The notes under the pieces are model-generated. The model saw only the letters and a program-made list of their open reading frames with translations. It had not been told where the DNA came from and ran no database searches. From Demequina maris (GTDB lineage: Bacteria; Actinomycetota; Actinomycetes; Actinomycetales; Demequinaceae), in assembly GCF_000971155.1 (NCBI RefSeq), contig NZ_BBLX01000003.1:248001-312000 (forward strand): DNA of 64,000 nt, in the 5' to 3' direction. The first letter of the stretch is position 1. Each line of letters starts with the position of its first letter. This document shows, piece by piece, positions 53,280-62,151 of the stretch. The position numbers and the translations under genes are program-made.

Positions 53280-54467
53280 ATGCGCCTGCTCCACACGTCC
53301 GACTGGCACATCGGCCGCACGTTCCACGGCCACTCCACCGACGAGCACCTCGCGACCGTGCTCGCCGCGATCGCGGACGCGGTGCGGACCCATGGCATCG
53401 ACGCCGTGGTCGTCGCCGGCGACGTCTTCGACAGCTCGACCCCCAAGGCCGACGCCTTCACCATGCTCAACCGCGCGCTCGCCGCGATCCGCGAGGCCGG
53501 CGCGCAGGTGCTGCTCACGTCGGGCAACCACGACGGCCCCGCGCGCCTGGGCCACATGGCCGACTTTGCCGCGTTCGGCGGCGTCCACCTCCGTACGCGT
53601 CTGCAGGACCTCGCGACCCCGGTGACGCTCGCCGACGCGCACGGCGACGTCCTCCTCTACGGCATCCCGTACATCCACCCCGAGTTCCTGCGCGCCGCCT
53701 TCCCCGGCTTCACCGGTGCCACGCACCAGGACGCACTCGCCTTCGCCATGGGCCTGATCAGGGACGATGCGGCGGCGAGGGGCGGCGCCGACGGCCCGGC
53801 CCGATACGTGGTCGCCTCGCACTGCTTCGCCTCGGGCGTCTCCGACACCACCGAGGAGTCGGGCCGGGCGGAGGAGCGCGACATCTCGCGCGGCGGCCTC
53901 AACATCGTGGGGATCGACACGTTCGACGGGCCCGACTACGTGGCGCTCGGCCACATCCACTCCCACGCGACCCTCGCGCCGCGGGTCCGCTACTCGGGCG
54001 CACCGCTGCGGTTCTCGTTCGGCGAGATCTCGGGCTCCAAGGGCGCGTGGATCGTCGACCTCGGCTTGCCGGGCACGGAGCCGGAGGTCACGTGGCTCGA
54101 CCTGCCCGCCCCACGCGCCGCCGTCCGCCTCACGGGCACGCTCGAGGACCTGCTGGCCCCCGGCGCGCATCCGGAGGCGGAGGACGCGTGGGTCGACGTG
54201 GTCCTCACCGACGACCAGCTCCCCCGCGACGCCATGCGCGCGCTGCAGACGCGCTACCCGCACGCGGTGACGCTCACGCATCGTCCCGCCACTCGCCACG
54301 ATCACGGCGAGGCCACCTACGCCGAGCGGGTCGAGGGCCGCAGCGACCTCGAGATCGTCGACGAGTTCCTCGGCTACGTCCGCAACGGCGCCGCGCTCAG
54401 CGAGGCAGAGAAGGGCCTGGTCGCGGACGCGCTCGGCGCGCTCGAGGCCAAGGAGGCGACCCGGTGA
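53280..54467 (+). CDS. sbcD: Exonuclease subunit SbcD (Mre11-like)
   Basis: A 395-residue metallophosphoesterase. All metal-binding motifs are present: SDWHIG (Asp8, His10), VVAGDVFDSS, SGNHDGPARLG, VASHCF and LGHIHSHA. With SbcC it cuts hairpins and double-strand ends. TACCCT lies 7 nt before ATG 53280 (leaderless). It overlaps sbcC by 4 bp (GTGA). It contains two decamer copies, one per strand (53762, 54277). Confidence 0.96.
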   Translation: MRLLHTSDWHIGRTFHGHSTDEHLATVLAAIADAVRTHGIDAVVVAGDVFDSSTPKADAFTMLNRALAAIREAGAQVLLTSGNHDGPARLGHMADFAAFGGVHLRTRLQDLATPVTLADAHGDVLLYGIPYIHPEFLRAAFPGFTGATHQDALAFAMGLIRDDAAARGGADGPARYVVASHCFASGVSDTTEESGRAEERDISRGGLNIVGIDTFDGPDYVALGHIHSHATLAPRVRYSGAPLRFSFGEISGSKGAWIVDLGLPGTEPEVTWLDLPAPRAAVRLTGTLEDLLAPGAHPEAEDAWVDVVLTDDQLPRDAMRALQTRYPHAVTLTHRPATRHDHGEATYAERVEGRSDLEIVDEFLGYVRNGAALSEAEKGLVADALGALEAKEATR

Positions 54468-57454
54468 GGATCCTCCGCCTCGAGCTCGAGGGCTTCGGCC
54501 CGTACCTGGACCGCCAGGAGATCGACTTCACCGCCTTCGAGACCGAGGGCCTGTTCGCCATCACCGGTAGGACGGGCGCGGGCAAGTCGACCATCCTCGA
54601 CGCGATCTGCTTCGCGCTGTACGACAAGGTGCCGCGCTACGAGAAGGCCGAGCCGGTGCTGCGCAGCCACTTCTGCGGCGAGGACGACCAGACCTCGGTG
54701 ACCCTCGACTACGAGCTCGGGACCCAGCAGTACCGGGTGTGGCGCTCCCCCGCCTACGAGCGCGCGAAGAAGCGCGGCACCGGCACCACGACCAAGGGCG
54801 CCGAGGCGAAGCTCTACGTCCGCCGCGGCGCCGACTGGGAGATCCTCGCCGCCATGCCGCGCGAGGTCGGCGAGCACGTCGGCGCGACCGTGCCGCTCAC
54901 CGGCGACCAGTTCCTCCAGGTGATCCTCCTGGCACAGGGCCGGTTCGCCGAGTTCCTCAAGGCCGACACCTCCGAGCGGCGCACCGTGCTGCGCTCGCTG
55001 TTCGGCACGCGCCGCTTCGAGGACCTCGAGCAGCACCTCCGCGAGATCGCGAAGACCAAGCAGGCCGCCGTGGATGCCGCCGACGCCGAGCTCGCGGGGC
55101 TGGTCGAGCGCGCCGCGGCGCTCGTCGGCCTGGACGTGCCGGCGGTCGCCGAGCGCGACGGCTTCTGGGACGATGCGTCGGCGGAGACCACGCAGGCCGT
55201 GACCCTGGCCACCGCGGCCCGGGCGGATGCGACCATCGCCGCCGACGCGACCGCCGCCGCGCTGAGCGAGGCGCGCGAGGTCGAGCGCACCCGCGAACGG
55301 CTCGCCCGGGCCGAGGCGACCGTGACGGAGCTCGAGGCCGATGCCGACGAGCAGTCCGCGCGCGAGGCGCGGGTCGCCGCGGCGCGCCGGGCGGTGCCCG
55401 TGCTGGGACCGATGCGCGAGGCCGAGCGTGCCGCGCGCACCGAGGCCGACGCGACGGAGGCGCTCGCGCGGGCGCGTGAGGTGGCCGCCGCCGATGCGGT
55501 GGCCGGGCTCGCGTGGCCGCTTGGCGACCTCGGCGCCGCGGGCGAGGCGGAGCTGCGGGCTCGGGAGTCGGAGCTCGCGGGCGAGATCGGCGCGCTGTCG
55601 GGCGCGCTCGCCGCCGAGCGCTCGATCCCCTCGCTCGGGGCGGCCCACACCCGGGCCACCGAGGGAGTCGCGACGGCGACCGAGGCGGCCGAGGAGACCC
55701 GCGCGGCCCTCGCCGCGCTTCCCGAGCGGGAGCGGGAGCTGCGCGAGGCGGTCGAGGCGGCCGGCACCGCGGCCGCCCGCGTCGAGGACCTCGCCGGCGC
55801 GGTCGAGCGCGCGCGGGCGGCGGTGGAGGCCCACGGGCTCGTCGACACCCTCTCCGGCGCCCTCGACCGGGCGCGCGCCGCAGAGGCGGGAGCGGCCGAG
55901 AGCCACGCGGCCGCGGCCGCCGTGCACGCGGACCTGGTCCAGCGCCGGCTCCGCTCGCAGGCGGCGCACCTCGCGACCGAGCTCGAGGACGGAGCGCCCT
56001 GCCCCGTCTGCGGCGCGACCGACCATCCCTCCCCTGCGCAGCCGTCCGACGACCACGTCACCGACGAGGCCGTCGACGCCGCCTACGAGGCGCTCCAGGC
56101 CGCGGACCGCGTCCTCGCGGGCGCGCGCGACACCCGCGCCGAGGCCGACCGCGACCTCGCCGGCGCGCGGGAGAGGGCCGGCGAGGGGGATGCGGAGGCG
56201 GCGGCCGCCGCCCTGGAGCACGCGCGCACGGCGCACGCCGCCGCCGACGCGGCGGCGGCCGAGCGCGACCGCCTCACCCGCGAGCTCGAGGCCCTCGCCG
56301 CACGCGAGGCCGCCCTCACCCAGCAGCTCGACGCGCAGACCCACGCCCTCACGACCGCCCAGGAGGCCGTCACCCGCGCCGCGACCGAGCTGGCGTCCGC
56401 ACGGGAGCTCGCCGCGCATCGTCCCGACGACTACGCCACCGTGGCCGCGTACGCCGACGCCCTCGCGTCCGCGAAGGCCCTGGTCGCACGCCTGATCGCG
56501 GCGACCGGCGCGGCCGAAGACGCAGGGGCCGCTCACGCGAAGGCGACGGCGGCGCTCGAGGACGCGCTCGCCTCGTCCGGGCTCGAGAGCCACGACGCGG
56601 CCCGCGAGGCCGGGCTCGAGCCCGGCGAGCTCGCGAGGCTCGAGGCGCAGGCCGAGAGCCACCGCAGCGACCTCGCCGCGGCCCGCGCCATCGTTGCCGA
56701 GCTCACCGACCGCGAGCTGCCGCCCGAGCCCGCGGACCTCGAGTCCCTCGCGTCGGCGGCCGCCGAGGCCGCGAGCGCGCGCGACGCCGCGATCGAGGCC
56801 GCCACCACGGCCGCGGGACGGGCGCGGGACCTGGACGCGCTCGCGCGGCAGTACCGGGAGCTGGGCGAGTCAACCGCGGGCGCGCGTGCGGAGCGCGACG
56901 TGGTCGCGACCCTCGCGGACGCGCTCGAGGGCAAGGCGCCGAACGAGCGACGGCTGCGGCTCGAGTCCTTCGTGCTGGCGTCGAAGCTGGAGCGGATCGT
57001 CGCGGCGGCGAACACGCGCCTGCGGACCATGTCGAGCGGGCAGTACCAGCTGGAGCACGACGACTCGGCGCAGTACCGCGGCAAGGAGACCGGCCTCGCG
57101 CTGCGCATCGCGGACGCACACACGGGCCAGGCGCGCTCGACCCGTTCGCTGTCCGGCGGCGAGACGTTCCTCGCGTCGCTGTCCCTGGCGCTCGGGCTCG
57201 CGGAGACCGTGACGGCGGAAGCGGGCGGCATCGAGCTGTCGACGCTGTTCATCGACGAGGGCTTCGGCTCGCTCGACGGCGACACGCTCGAGGTCGCGAT
57301 GTCGACGCTCAACGACCTGCGCGACTCGGGCCGCACCGTGGGGCTGATCTCGCACGTCGAGGCGATGCACGACGCGATCCCGGCTCGGCTCGAGGTCACC
57401 AAGGCGGCGGACGGCTCGAGCCGGGTCGAGGTGAGGGTCGGCGAGGTCGACTGA
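54464..57454 (+). CDS. sbcC: Exonuclease subunit SbcC (Rad50-like)
   Basis: A 996-residue ABC-type ATPase. Walker A is GRTGAGKST (35-43), then a long Ala/Glu/Arg-rich coiled coil. The zinc hook CPVCG is at about residue 513, the signature LSGGETFLASL near 898 and Walker B FIDEGFGSLD near 928. GTG 54464 has AAGGAGG upstream. Because the window also holds many copies of a DNA decamer, a nuclease recognising a Chi-like site would be of interest, but SbcCD itself is not known to do so. Confidence 0.96.
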   Translation: MRILRLELEGFGPYLDRQEIDFTAFETEGLFAITGRTGAGKSTILDAICFALYDKVPRYEKAEPVLRSHFCGEDDQTSVTLDYELGTQQYRVWRSPAYERAKKRGTGTTTKGAEAKLYVRRGADWEILAAMPREVGEHVGATVPLTGDQFLQVILLAQGRFAEFLKADTSERRTVLRSLFGTRRFEDLEQHLREIAKTKQAAVDAADAELAGLVERAAALVGLDVPAVAERDGFWDDASAETTQAVTLATAARADATIAADATAAALSEAREVERTRERLARAEATVTELEADADEQSAREARVAAARRAVPVLGPMREAERAARTEADATEALARAREVAAADAVAGLAWPLGDLGAAGEAELRARESELAGEIGALSGALAAERSIPSLGAAHTRATEGVATATEAAEETRAALAALPERERELREAVEAAGTAAARVEDLAGAVERARAAVEAHGLVDTLSGALDRARAAEAGAAESHAAAAAVHADLVQRRLRSQAAHLATELEDGAPCPVCGATDHPSPAQPSDDHVTDEAVDAAYEALQAADRVLAGARDTRAEADRDLAGARERAGEGDAEAAAAALEHARTAHAAADAAAAERDRLTRELEALAAREAALTQQLDAQTHALTTAQEAVTRAATELASARELAAHRPDDYATVAAYADALASAKALVARLIAATGAAEDAGAAHAKATAALEDALASSGLESHDAAREAGLEPGELARLEAQAESHRSDLAAARAIVAELTDRELPPEPADLESLASAAAEAASARDAAIEAATTAAGRARDLDALARQYRELGESTAGARAERDVVATLADALEGKAPNERRLRLESFVLASKLERIVAAANTRLRTMSSGQYQLEHDDSAQYRGKETGLALRIADAHTGQARSTRSLSGGETFLASLSLALGLAETVTAEAGGIELSTLFIDEGFGSLDGDTLEVAMSTLNDLRDSGRTVGLISHVEAMHDAIPARLEVTKAADGSSRVEVRVGEVD

Positions 57455-57458
57455 CCTC

Positions 57459-57935
57459 TCAGCCGAGCTCGCCGAACGGGTACCGGACCGTCGCGAACGG
57501 CCACGCCTCGTCCAGCCAGGCGGGAACGAAGGCGCGCACCGCCTCGTCCACCCCGGCGGGAGCGTCGGCGACCACCCACCACGAGACGTCCGCCGCCGGC
57601 TCCTCGAGGTCGTCGCCAGGCTCCGCGGGATCGACGTAGATGCAGCCGAGCAAACGGCCCTCGTCGGCCGGGAGGATCGCGTAGTTGAACGACTCGTGGG
57701 CGACCATCTCGCGGGCGTGGCGGGCGAGGTCGTCGCGGTCGGCCTCGGCGCTCATGTCGACGGGCGGCCAGCCCCAGACCTCGCCGTACTTCGCCCACAG
57801 CGCAGCCTGGTTGCCCATGACGGCGGGCATGTCGATCTCGAGGTCGTCGGGGCCGATGGGGCGCACGTGGATGTCCTCCGCTACCCGTACGTGAAGCGGG
57901 TGGGCGAAGCCGGCGGGCAGCCAGGGCACGGTCAT
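57459..57935 (-). CDS. GNAT-like N-acetyltransferase
   Basis: A 158-residue protein. VRPIGPDDLEIDMPAVM at the start and NYAILPADEGRLLGCIYVDP in the middle resemble GNAT motifs; the usual R/QxxGxG/A acetyl-CoA loop is not clear. It is the sort of small acetyltransferase-like protein found widely in actinobacteria. Convergent with sbcC, 4 bp apart. Confidence 0.65.
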   Translation of the reverse strand: MTVPWLPAGFAHPLHVRVAEDIHVRPIGPDDLEIDMPAVMGNQAALWAKYGEVWGWPPVDMSAEADRDDLARHAREMVAHESFNYAILPADEGRLLGCIYVDPAEPGDDLEEPAADVSWWVVADAPAGVDEAVRAFVPAWLDEAWPFATVRYPFGELG

Positions 57936-58048
57936 GCGGTCTCCTCGGGGTCGAGGGCCAGGATCTTCCCGGCGGCCATCGCCGTCAACCGGTGCCGCGC
58001 CACGGCTTTCCTGCGAGACTCGAGGTGAGGGGTTGATGGTGACGGGTC

Positions 58049-58615
58049 ATGGACAGGCATCTCTACAGCGACGAGTCGAAGGTCGACGGCTTCCGCTTCG
58101 CGGGCGCCGTGGTCGACGGCGAGGACCTGCACCGCGTCCGCCGCGAGGTCCTCGACTGGCGCGTGGGTACCGCGCGGCGCTGGCACACCTCGAAGGAGAA
58201 GCCGGAGGCGCGTGATCGGGCGCTGCGGCGGCTGCTGCGGTTGGCCGGCAGCGTGGACATCGTGATCGTCGAGCACGCGAAGACGCATCCCGAGTTCGTG
58301 GCGCGCGAGGCCTGCGTCGACGCGCTCGCGCGCTGGGCGTCGGACCACGGCGTGACGCACTGGACCCTCGAGCAGGACGCCCCGGTCGAGTACCGGGACC
58401 GGCAGACCATCGCGATGCTCATGCGTACCGGCGAGATCCACCGCATGCGCTACCGGCACGAGGCCGGGCCCGCCGAACCGCTGCTGTGGATCGCGGACTT
58501 CGCCGCCTGGCTCTGGACCAAGGGCGGGGCGTTCCGCGAGGCGCTGTCGCCGCTCGTCGTGCATCACGAGGTGGTCGCGGAGCCGGAGGGGCGCCGCCTG
58601 CACCACGCGGCCTGA
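58049..58615 (+). CDS. DUF3800-like protein
   Basis: A 188-residue protein starting MDRHLYSDESKVDGFRFAG. The N-terminal YSDES and the later acidic residues (VDIVIVEHAK, IADFAAWLW) fit the RNase-H-like DUF3800 pattern, often near mobile or defence genes. Here no such genes are adjacent. GAGGGG precedes ATG 58049. Confidence 0.6.
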   Translation: MDRHLYSDESKVDGFRFAGAVVDGEDLHRVRREVLDWRVGTARRWHTSKEKPEARDRALRRLLRLAGSVDIVIVEHAKTHPEFVAREACVDALARWASDHGVTHWTLEQDAPVEYRDRQTIAMLMRTGEIHRMRYRHEAGPAEPLLWIADFAAWLWTKGGAFREALSPLVVHHEVVAEPEGRRLHHAA

Positions 58616-58644
58616 ACGCCGCCTGAACGTGCCCGGACAGCGCG

Positions 58645-58683
58645 AAACCCGGCTGACCAACCATCCGGGAGGCTGCCGGGTTT
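58645..58683 (+). terminator. Terminator-like hairpin after the DUF3800-like gene
   Basis: AAACCCGGC (58645-58653) pairs with GCCGGGTTT (58675-58683), a 9-bp stem with a 21-nt loop. This begins a 395-bp convergent gap (58616-59010) that also holds a decamer (58759) and two repeats; no gene is seen there. Confidence 0.6.
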
Positions 58684-58827
58684 GCTGCTCGGAGCTACTG
58701 CCCTTCGCTACCTCTATTATCTCATCCCCGCCGAGCCCGGGCAACGGACCTGGAGCAGGGACGATGCGGCGCCGAGCGCGGCCTCCGGGCGGCGCGGCGG
58801 CGCGGGGCGAGGTGGGTCCGTTCCGGT

Positions 58828-58847
58828 GTTTCACGTAGGCGTGAAAC
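58828..58847. repeat. Partial copy (palindrome only) of the 56-bp repeat
   Basis: GTTTCACGTAGGCGTGAAAC is the first palindrome of the repeat family without the second stem. It lies 54 bp before copy 3. Confidence 0.65.
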
Positions 58848-58900
58848 AGCTGTGCCGGGGCGCATCGGCGCAGCGTGGCGCGCCGCGCTGTCGGGCCCCC

Positions 58901-58956
58901 ATTTCACGCATACGTGAAACACGCCAGAGAGGGTGTCGCGCCCCGGGCGACACGCC
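58901..58956 (+). repeat. 56-bp dispersed repeat, copy 3
   Basis: ATTTCACGCATACGTGAAAC, then ACGCCAGAGA, then TCGCGccccgggCGACACGCC. About 45 of 56 positions agree with copy 2. It ends 55 bp before the CbiM-like gene stop. Confidence 0.75.
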
Positions 58957-59010
58957 GCACGACGCCACCGCTCCGCACGCGCCGCCACACCACGCCCCCT
59001 CGCCGCGGGC

Positions 59011-59736
59011 CTACCCCAGCGCCTCGAGCTCCCCGTCGACGACCCGCACGTGCCGGTGGCCCACGCCCATGGTGTCGGCGTGCGCGAGCGCCCGGGCCCG
59101 GTGCCCGGCCACGGCCAGGCCCACCGCCACGATCGCGGCGGTCGCCGCCGCCTCGAGCACCGCCCACGCGAGGTGGTGCGGGATCGACACGCTCCACGCG
59201 CGCGCCGCCAGCTGCGCCGGCGCCCCCGCCGCGTACACGCCCCACAGCACCAGGGACGATGCGACGACGCTCACCCACGCGGCCACGCCCGACGCGAGCA
59301 CGATCCACCGGTCCCCCGGCAGCTCGCCGCGCCATCGTGCGACCGCACGCAGGACACCGCGATAGACCAACCAGCCGACGAGCACGCCCGCGACGCCCAT
59401 CACGAGCACGTTCGCCCCGAGCGCGGACACGCCGCCGTCCCCGAGCACCAGCGCCTCGAAGCCGAGCACCCCGGCCATGGTCAGCAGCCCCAGCCATGGG
59501 CCCACCGCGATGGCGAGCAGCGTGCCGCCGATGACGTGGGCGGTCAGCGTGCCGCCGATGCCGAGCGGCACGTCGAGCAGGTGCGCGACGAGCACCGCGC
59601 CGGCGCCGGCCGCGGCCAGCCCCCAACTCCGCTCACCGCGCCGCAGCGCGACGCCCGCGTAGGTGACGGCGCCCACGGCGGCCGCTCCCGTGACGATCAG
59701 GACTCCGGGGTCGAGCACCCCGCTCTGGATGTGCAT
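59011..59736 (-). CDS. CbiM/NikM-like metal uptake membrane protein
   Basis: A 241-residue protein with about six TM helices. It starts MHIQSGVLDPG; Met1-His2 is the metal-binding N-terminus of CbiM/NikM substrate components of ECF transporters. A C-terminal His-containing segment (VGHRHVRV) is unusual. As the last gene of a hydrogenase operon it probably brings in nickel. The energising ATPase and T component are not in the window. Confidence 0.82.
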   Translation of the reverse strand: MHIQSGVLDPGVLIVTGAAAVGAVTYAGVALRRGERSWGLAAAGAGAVLVAHLLDVPLGIGGTLTAHVIGGTLLAIAVGPWLGLLTMAGVLGFEALVLGDGGVSALGANVLVMGVAGVLVGWLVYRGVLRAVARWRGELPGDRWIVLASGVAAWVSVVASSLVLWGVYAAGAPAQLAARAWSVSIPHHLAWAVLEAAATAAIVAVGLAVAGHRARALAHADTMGVGHRHVRVVDGELEALG

Positions 59737-59748
59737 GATGTACCCCTT

Positions 59749-60543
59749 TCAGGCCAGCACCACCGCGGGTGCGGGAACGGCGCAGCGGTTGACCGCCGCA
59801 AGCTCGATGAGGGTGGACGCGCGCACGCGGTCCCGGCGGACCGTGTCGAGGCGGTCGCACACCCAGTCCCAGTGCAGCGACACCCAGTCGCCCGCCTCGA
59901 ACGCCCGCGCGAGGGACTGCCCCTCGCGCCGGAAGCGCGCCTTCTCGGTCGTCACCGGGCCCAGACGCAGGAACCTGCCGTCCCACTGGAGGTGCCGGCC
60001 CTCGACCACGGCGGTGTCGCCGGTCACCGACACCACCCGCCCCCAGCGGATCCGGCACCGGTCGAGCACCTCGAGCGGCGCCTCGACCTGCCCGCCGCGC
60101 ATGAGCCCCACCCACGGGTAGACCCCGAACACGTGGAAACTGTGATGCGGCGTGCCGCCCGTCGCGACCCCCTCGGCCATCCGCTCGAACTCCTGGCGCG
60201 TCAGCCGGGACCGGAAGCGCGTCTCGAGAGAGTTCGCGAACGCCGTGCCGCCGCATCGTCCCAGCACGGCGCCGCCGAGCCAGTACGCCTCGACCACGAC
60301 CGGGTCGAGCGGCGACCGCCCCAGGCACTCGCCGATGAGCTCGAGGTACGGCCACGCCCCCTCGAAGCCGCGCGCCACCTCCTCGAGCGCGCGGCCGGAC
60401 GCGCCGGCATCGACGCGCTCGAGCAGCTCGCCGGCACGGTCGGGCCCGCAGTAGCCCAGGTCGTTGGGCGGGAAAGCGTAGCGGCCGAACAGCACCGCAC
60501 CGTCGGCGGGCAACGGTGGACGATGCGAGAGCCGGGCACTCAT
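59749..60543 (-). CDS. DUF6390-like hydrogenase-associated protein
   Basis: A 264-residue soluble protein with FGRYAFPPNDLGYCGPDRA near residue 20 and THHSFHVFGVYPWVGLMR-type motif (GGTPHHSFHVFGVYPW) at about residue 150. I remember DUF6390 as a family found in actinobacterial hydrogenase loci; the assignment is from memory. His and Cys residues suggest a role in metal handling or assembly. ATGA overlap with the EamA gene. Confidence 0.7.
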   Translation of the reverse strand: MSARLSHRPPLPADGAVLFGRYAFPPNDLGYCGPDRAGELLERVDAGASGRALEEVARGFEGAWPYLELIGECLGRSPLDPVVVEAYWLGGAVLGRCGGTAFANSLETRFRSRLTRQEFERMAEGVATGGTPHHSFHVFGVYPWVGLMRGGQVEAPLEVLDRCRIRWGRVVSVTGDTAVVEGRHLQWDGRFLRLGPVTTEKARFRREGQSLARAFEAGDWVSLHWDWVCDRLDTVRRDRVRASTLIELAAVNRCAVPAPAVVLA

Positions 60544-61436
60544 GTGGCGGCGCGCCTCCGTGCGGGGATGAGGAAGATGAGCCCGCCCGCGGCGAGCAGC
60601 AGCAGCCAGGGCAGCTGCGCGGCCAGCGCGGCGCCATCGAGGGCGCCCGCGAGCGCCGCGGTGACGACCGCGCCGAGCACAAGCACGGCGGTGACGTCGA
60701 CCGCCTGCGCCCGCGCGAGCGCCTGGTGCCACGTGAGGACATAGCCGGCGAGCAGGACGCCGGTGACGACGACCCACACCCACTGGCCGGCGGTGCTCGG
60801 GATCACGTTCCCGAGGCTTGAGGTCGCGCCTGACCAGGCGAGCAGCGCGACCGAACCGCCGACCATGCGCGTGAGCGACAGCGTCCACGGGGTCATCGAC
60901 CCCAGCAGACGCTTCGACACCACGACCTCGACGGCCCACATGAGCGTGGCCGCCGCGACGAGCATCGTCCCCTGGTCCGCGACCAGGCCCACGTCCCCCG
61001 CGAGGCCCCACTGGGCGAGGAGCAGCAGGCCGATCGCCCCGAGGTGCCACCACGAGAGCCGTTCCTTGAGGGCCACGACCGCGAGCAGCGCGACCCACAC
61101 GATCAGCGTCTTATGCACGAACGCGGCCTGCGTCGACGCGGTCGACGCGAGGCCCTGGAAGAAGAGCACGAACGGGATCGCGCCGCCGAAGATCGCGACG
61201 AACGCGAGACCCCACCATTGGCGAGCCCGCGCGGGGCGGGTAAGCCGCGCCCCGGCGGACCGGGCCGCGAGGAACGCCGCGAGGATCAGCATCGCCGCCA
61301 TCGCGTTCTTCGCGGTCGTGTAGGCGGTCGCGTCGCCGTACGCGGCCACGCCGTTGGAGTTCACGTACACGGCGACGCCCGAGATCAGGGCGGTCGCGCC
61401 GGCGAGCGCGACGCCCTGCGAGCGTGTGGAGATCAT
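60540..61436 (-). CDS. EamA/DMT family transporter
   Basis: A 298-residue drug/metabolite transporter with ten TM helices (two EamA repeats), for example AFVHKTLIVWVALLAVVALK and WHQALARAQAVDV. The position is odd: it overlaps hypC upstream and the DUF6390-like gene downstream by 4 bp each, so it is a genuine member of the hydrogenase operon. It may carry nickel, an Fe-ligand precursor or an unrelated metabolite. Confidence 0.88.
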   Translation of the reverse strand: MISTRSQGVALAGATALISGVAVYVNSNGVAAYGDATAYTTAKNAMAAMLILAAFLAARSAGARLTRPARARQWWGLAFVAIFGGAIPFVLFFQGLASTASTQAAFVHKTLIVWVALLAVVALKERLSWWHLGAIGLLLLAQWGLAGDVGLVADQGTMLVAAATLMWAVEVVVSKRLLGSMTPWTLSLTRMVGGSVALLAWSGATSSLGNVIPSTAGQWVWVVVTGVLLAGYVLTWHQALARAQAVDVTAVLVLGAVVTAALAGALDGAALAAQLPWLLLLAAGGLIFLIPARRRAAT

Positions 61437-61663
61437 GTCGTCGCCTCCGGTTCCGAGTCACGGATGCGCAGCGCCTCGAGCGCCTCCTTCTCCGAGATCC
61501 GCTCGAGCGCGAACCCGGATTGGACCACCACCCAGTCGCCGGGCGTGATGTCGTCGTCCGACACCGTCATCTCGAGGACCAGCTGGCGCTGGCCGTGATC
61601 CTCGACCACGGCGCGACCGTCGTGGTGCACCTCGATGACCTTGGCGATGGTTCCTAGGCACAT
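61433..61663 (-). CDS. hypC: Hydrogenase maturation factor HypC
   Basis: A 76-residue HypC/HybG-type chaperone. The N-terminal MCLG contains the essential Cys2 that carries the Fe(CN)2CO unit with HypD. ITPGDWVVVQSGFALERI is the typical OB-fold end. It overlaps the protease gene by 10 bp and EamA by 4 bp. The other hyp genes are not in the window. Confidence 0.95.
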   Translation of the reverse strand: MCLGTIAKVIEVHHDGRAVVEDHGQRQLVLEMTVSDDDITPGDWVVVQSGFALERISEKEALEALRIRDSEPEATT

Positions 61664-62151
61664 GACTGCACTTCCTCTCTCAGCGCGATGAGCTCGGCGG
61701 CGGCCGTCGCGACCGCGGCGTCGAGGCTCTCCTGGACTTCCGGGGACATCGGGCCGAAGTCGAAGCTCTTCGCCTCGACCCCGACAACCGTCACATGGGT
61801 GGGCAACGTGCCCAGCGTGCGGGCCAGCTCGACGGCGCCGGCCAGCCCGAAGGCGTGGCTGCCGCCGCGGCCCGCGGCCATGAACGCGCTGGTAGGGAGC
61901 GGCTCCCCGCTGTCCCCCACCTCGCGGATGTGGAGCCGGCCCGGCGGATTGCCGGACGCGACCGCGTCGATGACGAGCGCCGCATCGTGCCCCGCCCACA
62001 GCTGCACCAGCTGCGTGGGGTCCTCGCGGGTGACGACGTCGACGTCGGCCATCGCGAGCTCGCCCAGGCGCGCCGCGACGGCGGCGCCCACCGCATCGTC
62101 CCCCCGGTCGGGGCTGCCGAGGCCGACCACGAGCACCCGTCCGCCGGTCAT
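61654..62151 (-). CDS. Hydrogenase maturation protease
   Basis: A 165-residue HyaD/HycI-type endopeptidase. VVGLGSPDRGDDAVG (about 8-22) and LVIDAV (Asp62) supply nickel-binding carboxylates, and SHAFGL supplies His99. It clips the C-terminal tail of the large subunit once nickel is inserted. It overlaps the large-subunit gene by 4 bp. Confidence 0.93.
   Translation of the reverse strand: MTGGRVLVVGLGSPDRGDDAVGAAVAARLGELAMADVDVVTREDPTQLVQLWAGHDAALVIDAVASGNPPGRLHIREVGDSGEPLPTSAFMAAGRGGSHAFGLAGAVELARTLGTLPTHVTVVGVEAKSFDFGPMSPEVQESLDAAVATAAAELIALREEVQSCA

Noticed and set aside
53280-57454. sbcD-sbcC as part of a defence system
   Set aside because: They are ordinary housekeeping nuclease genes here with no defence neighbours; the DUF3800-like gene nearby is not enough.
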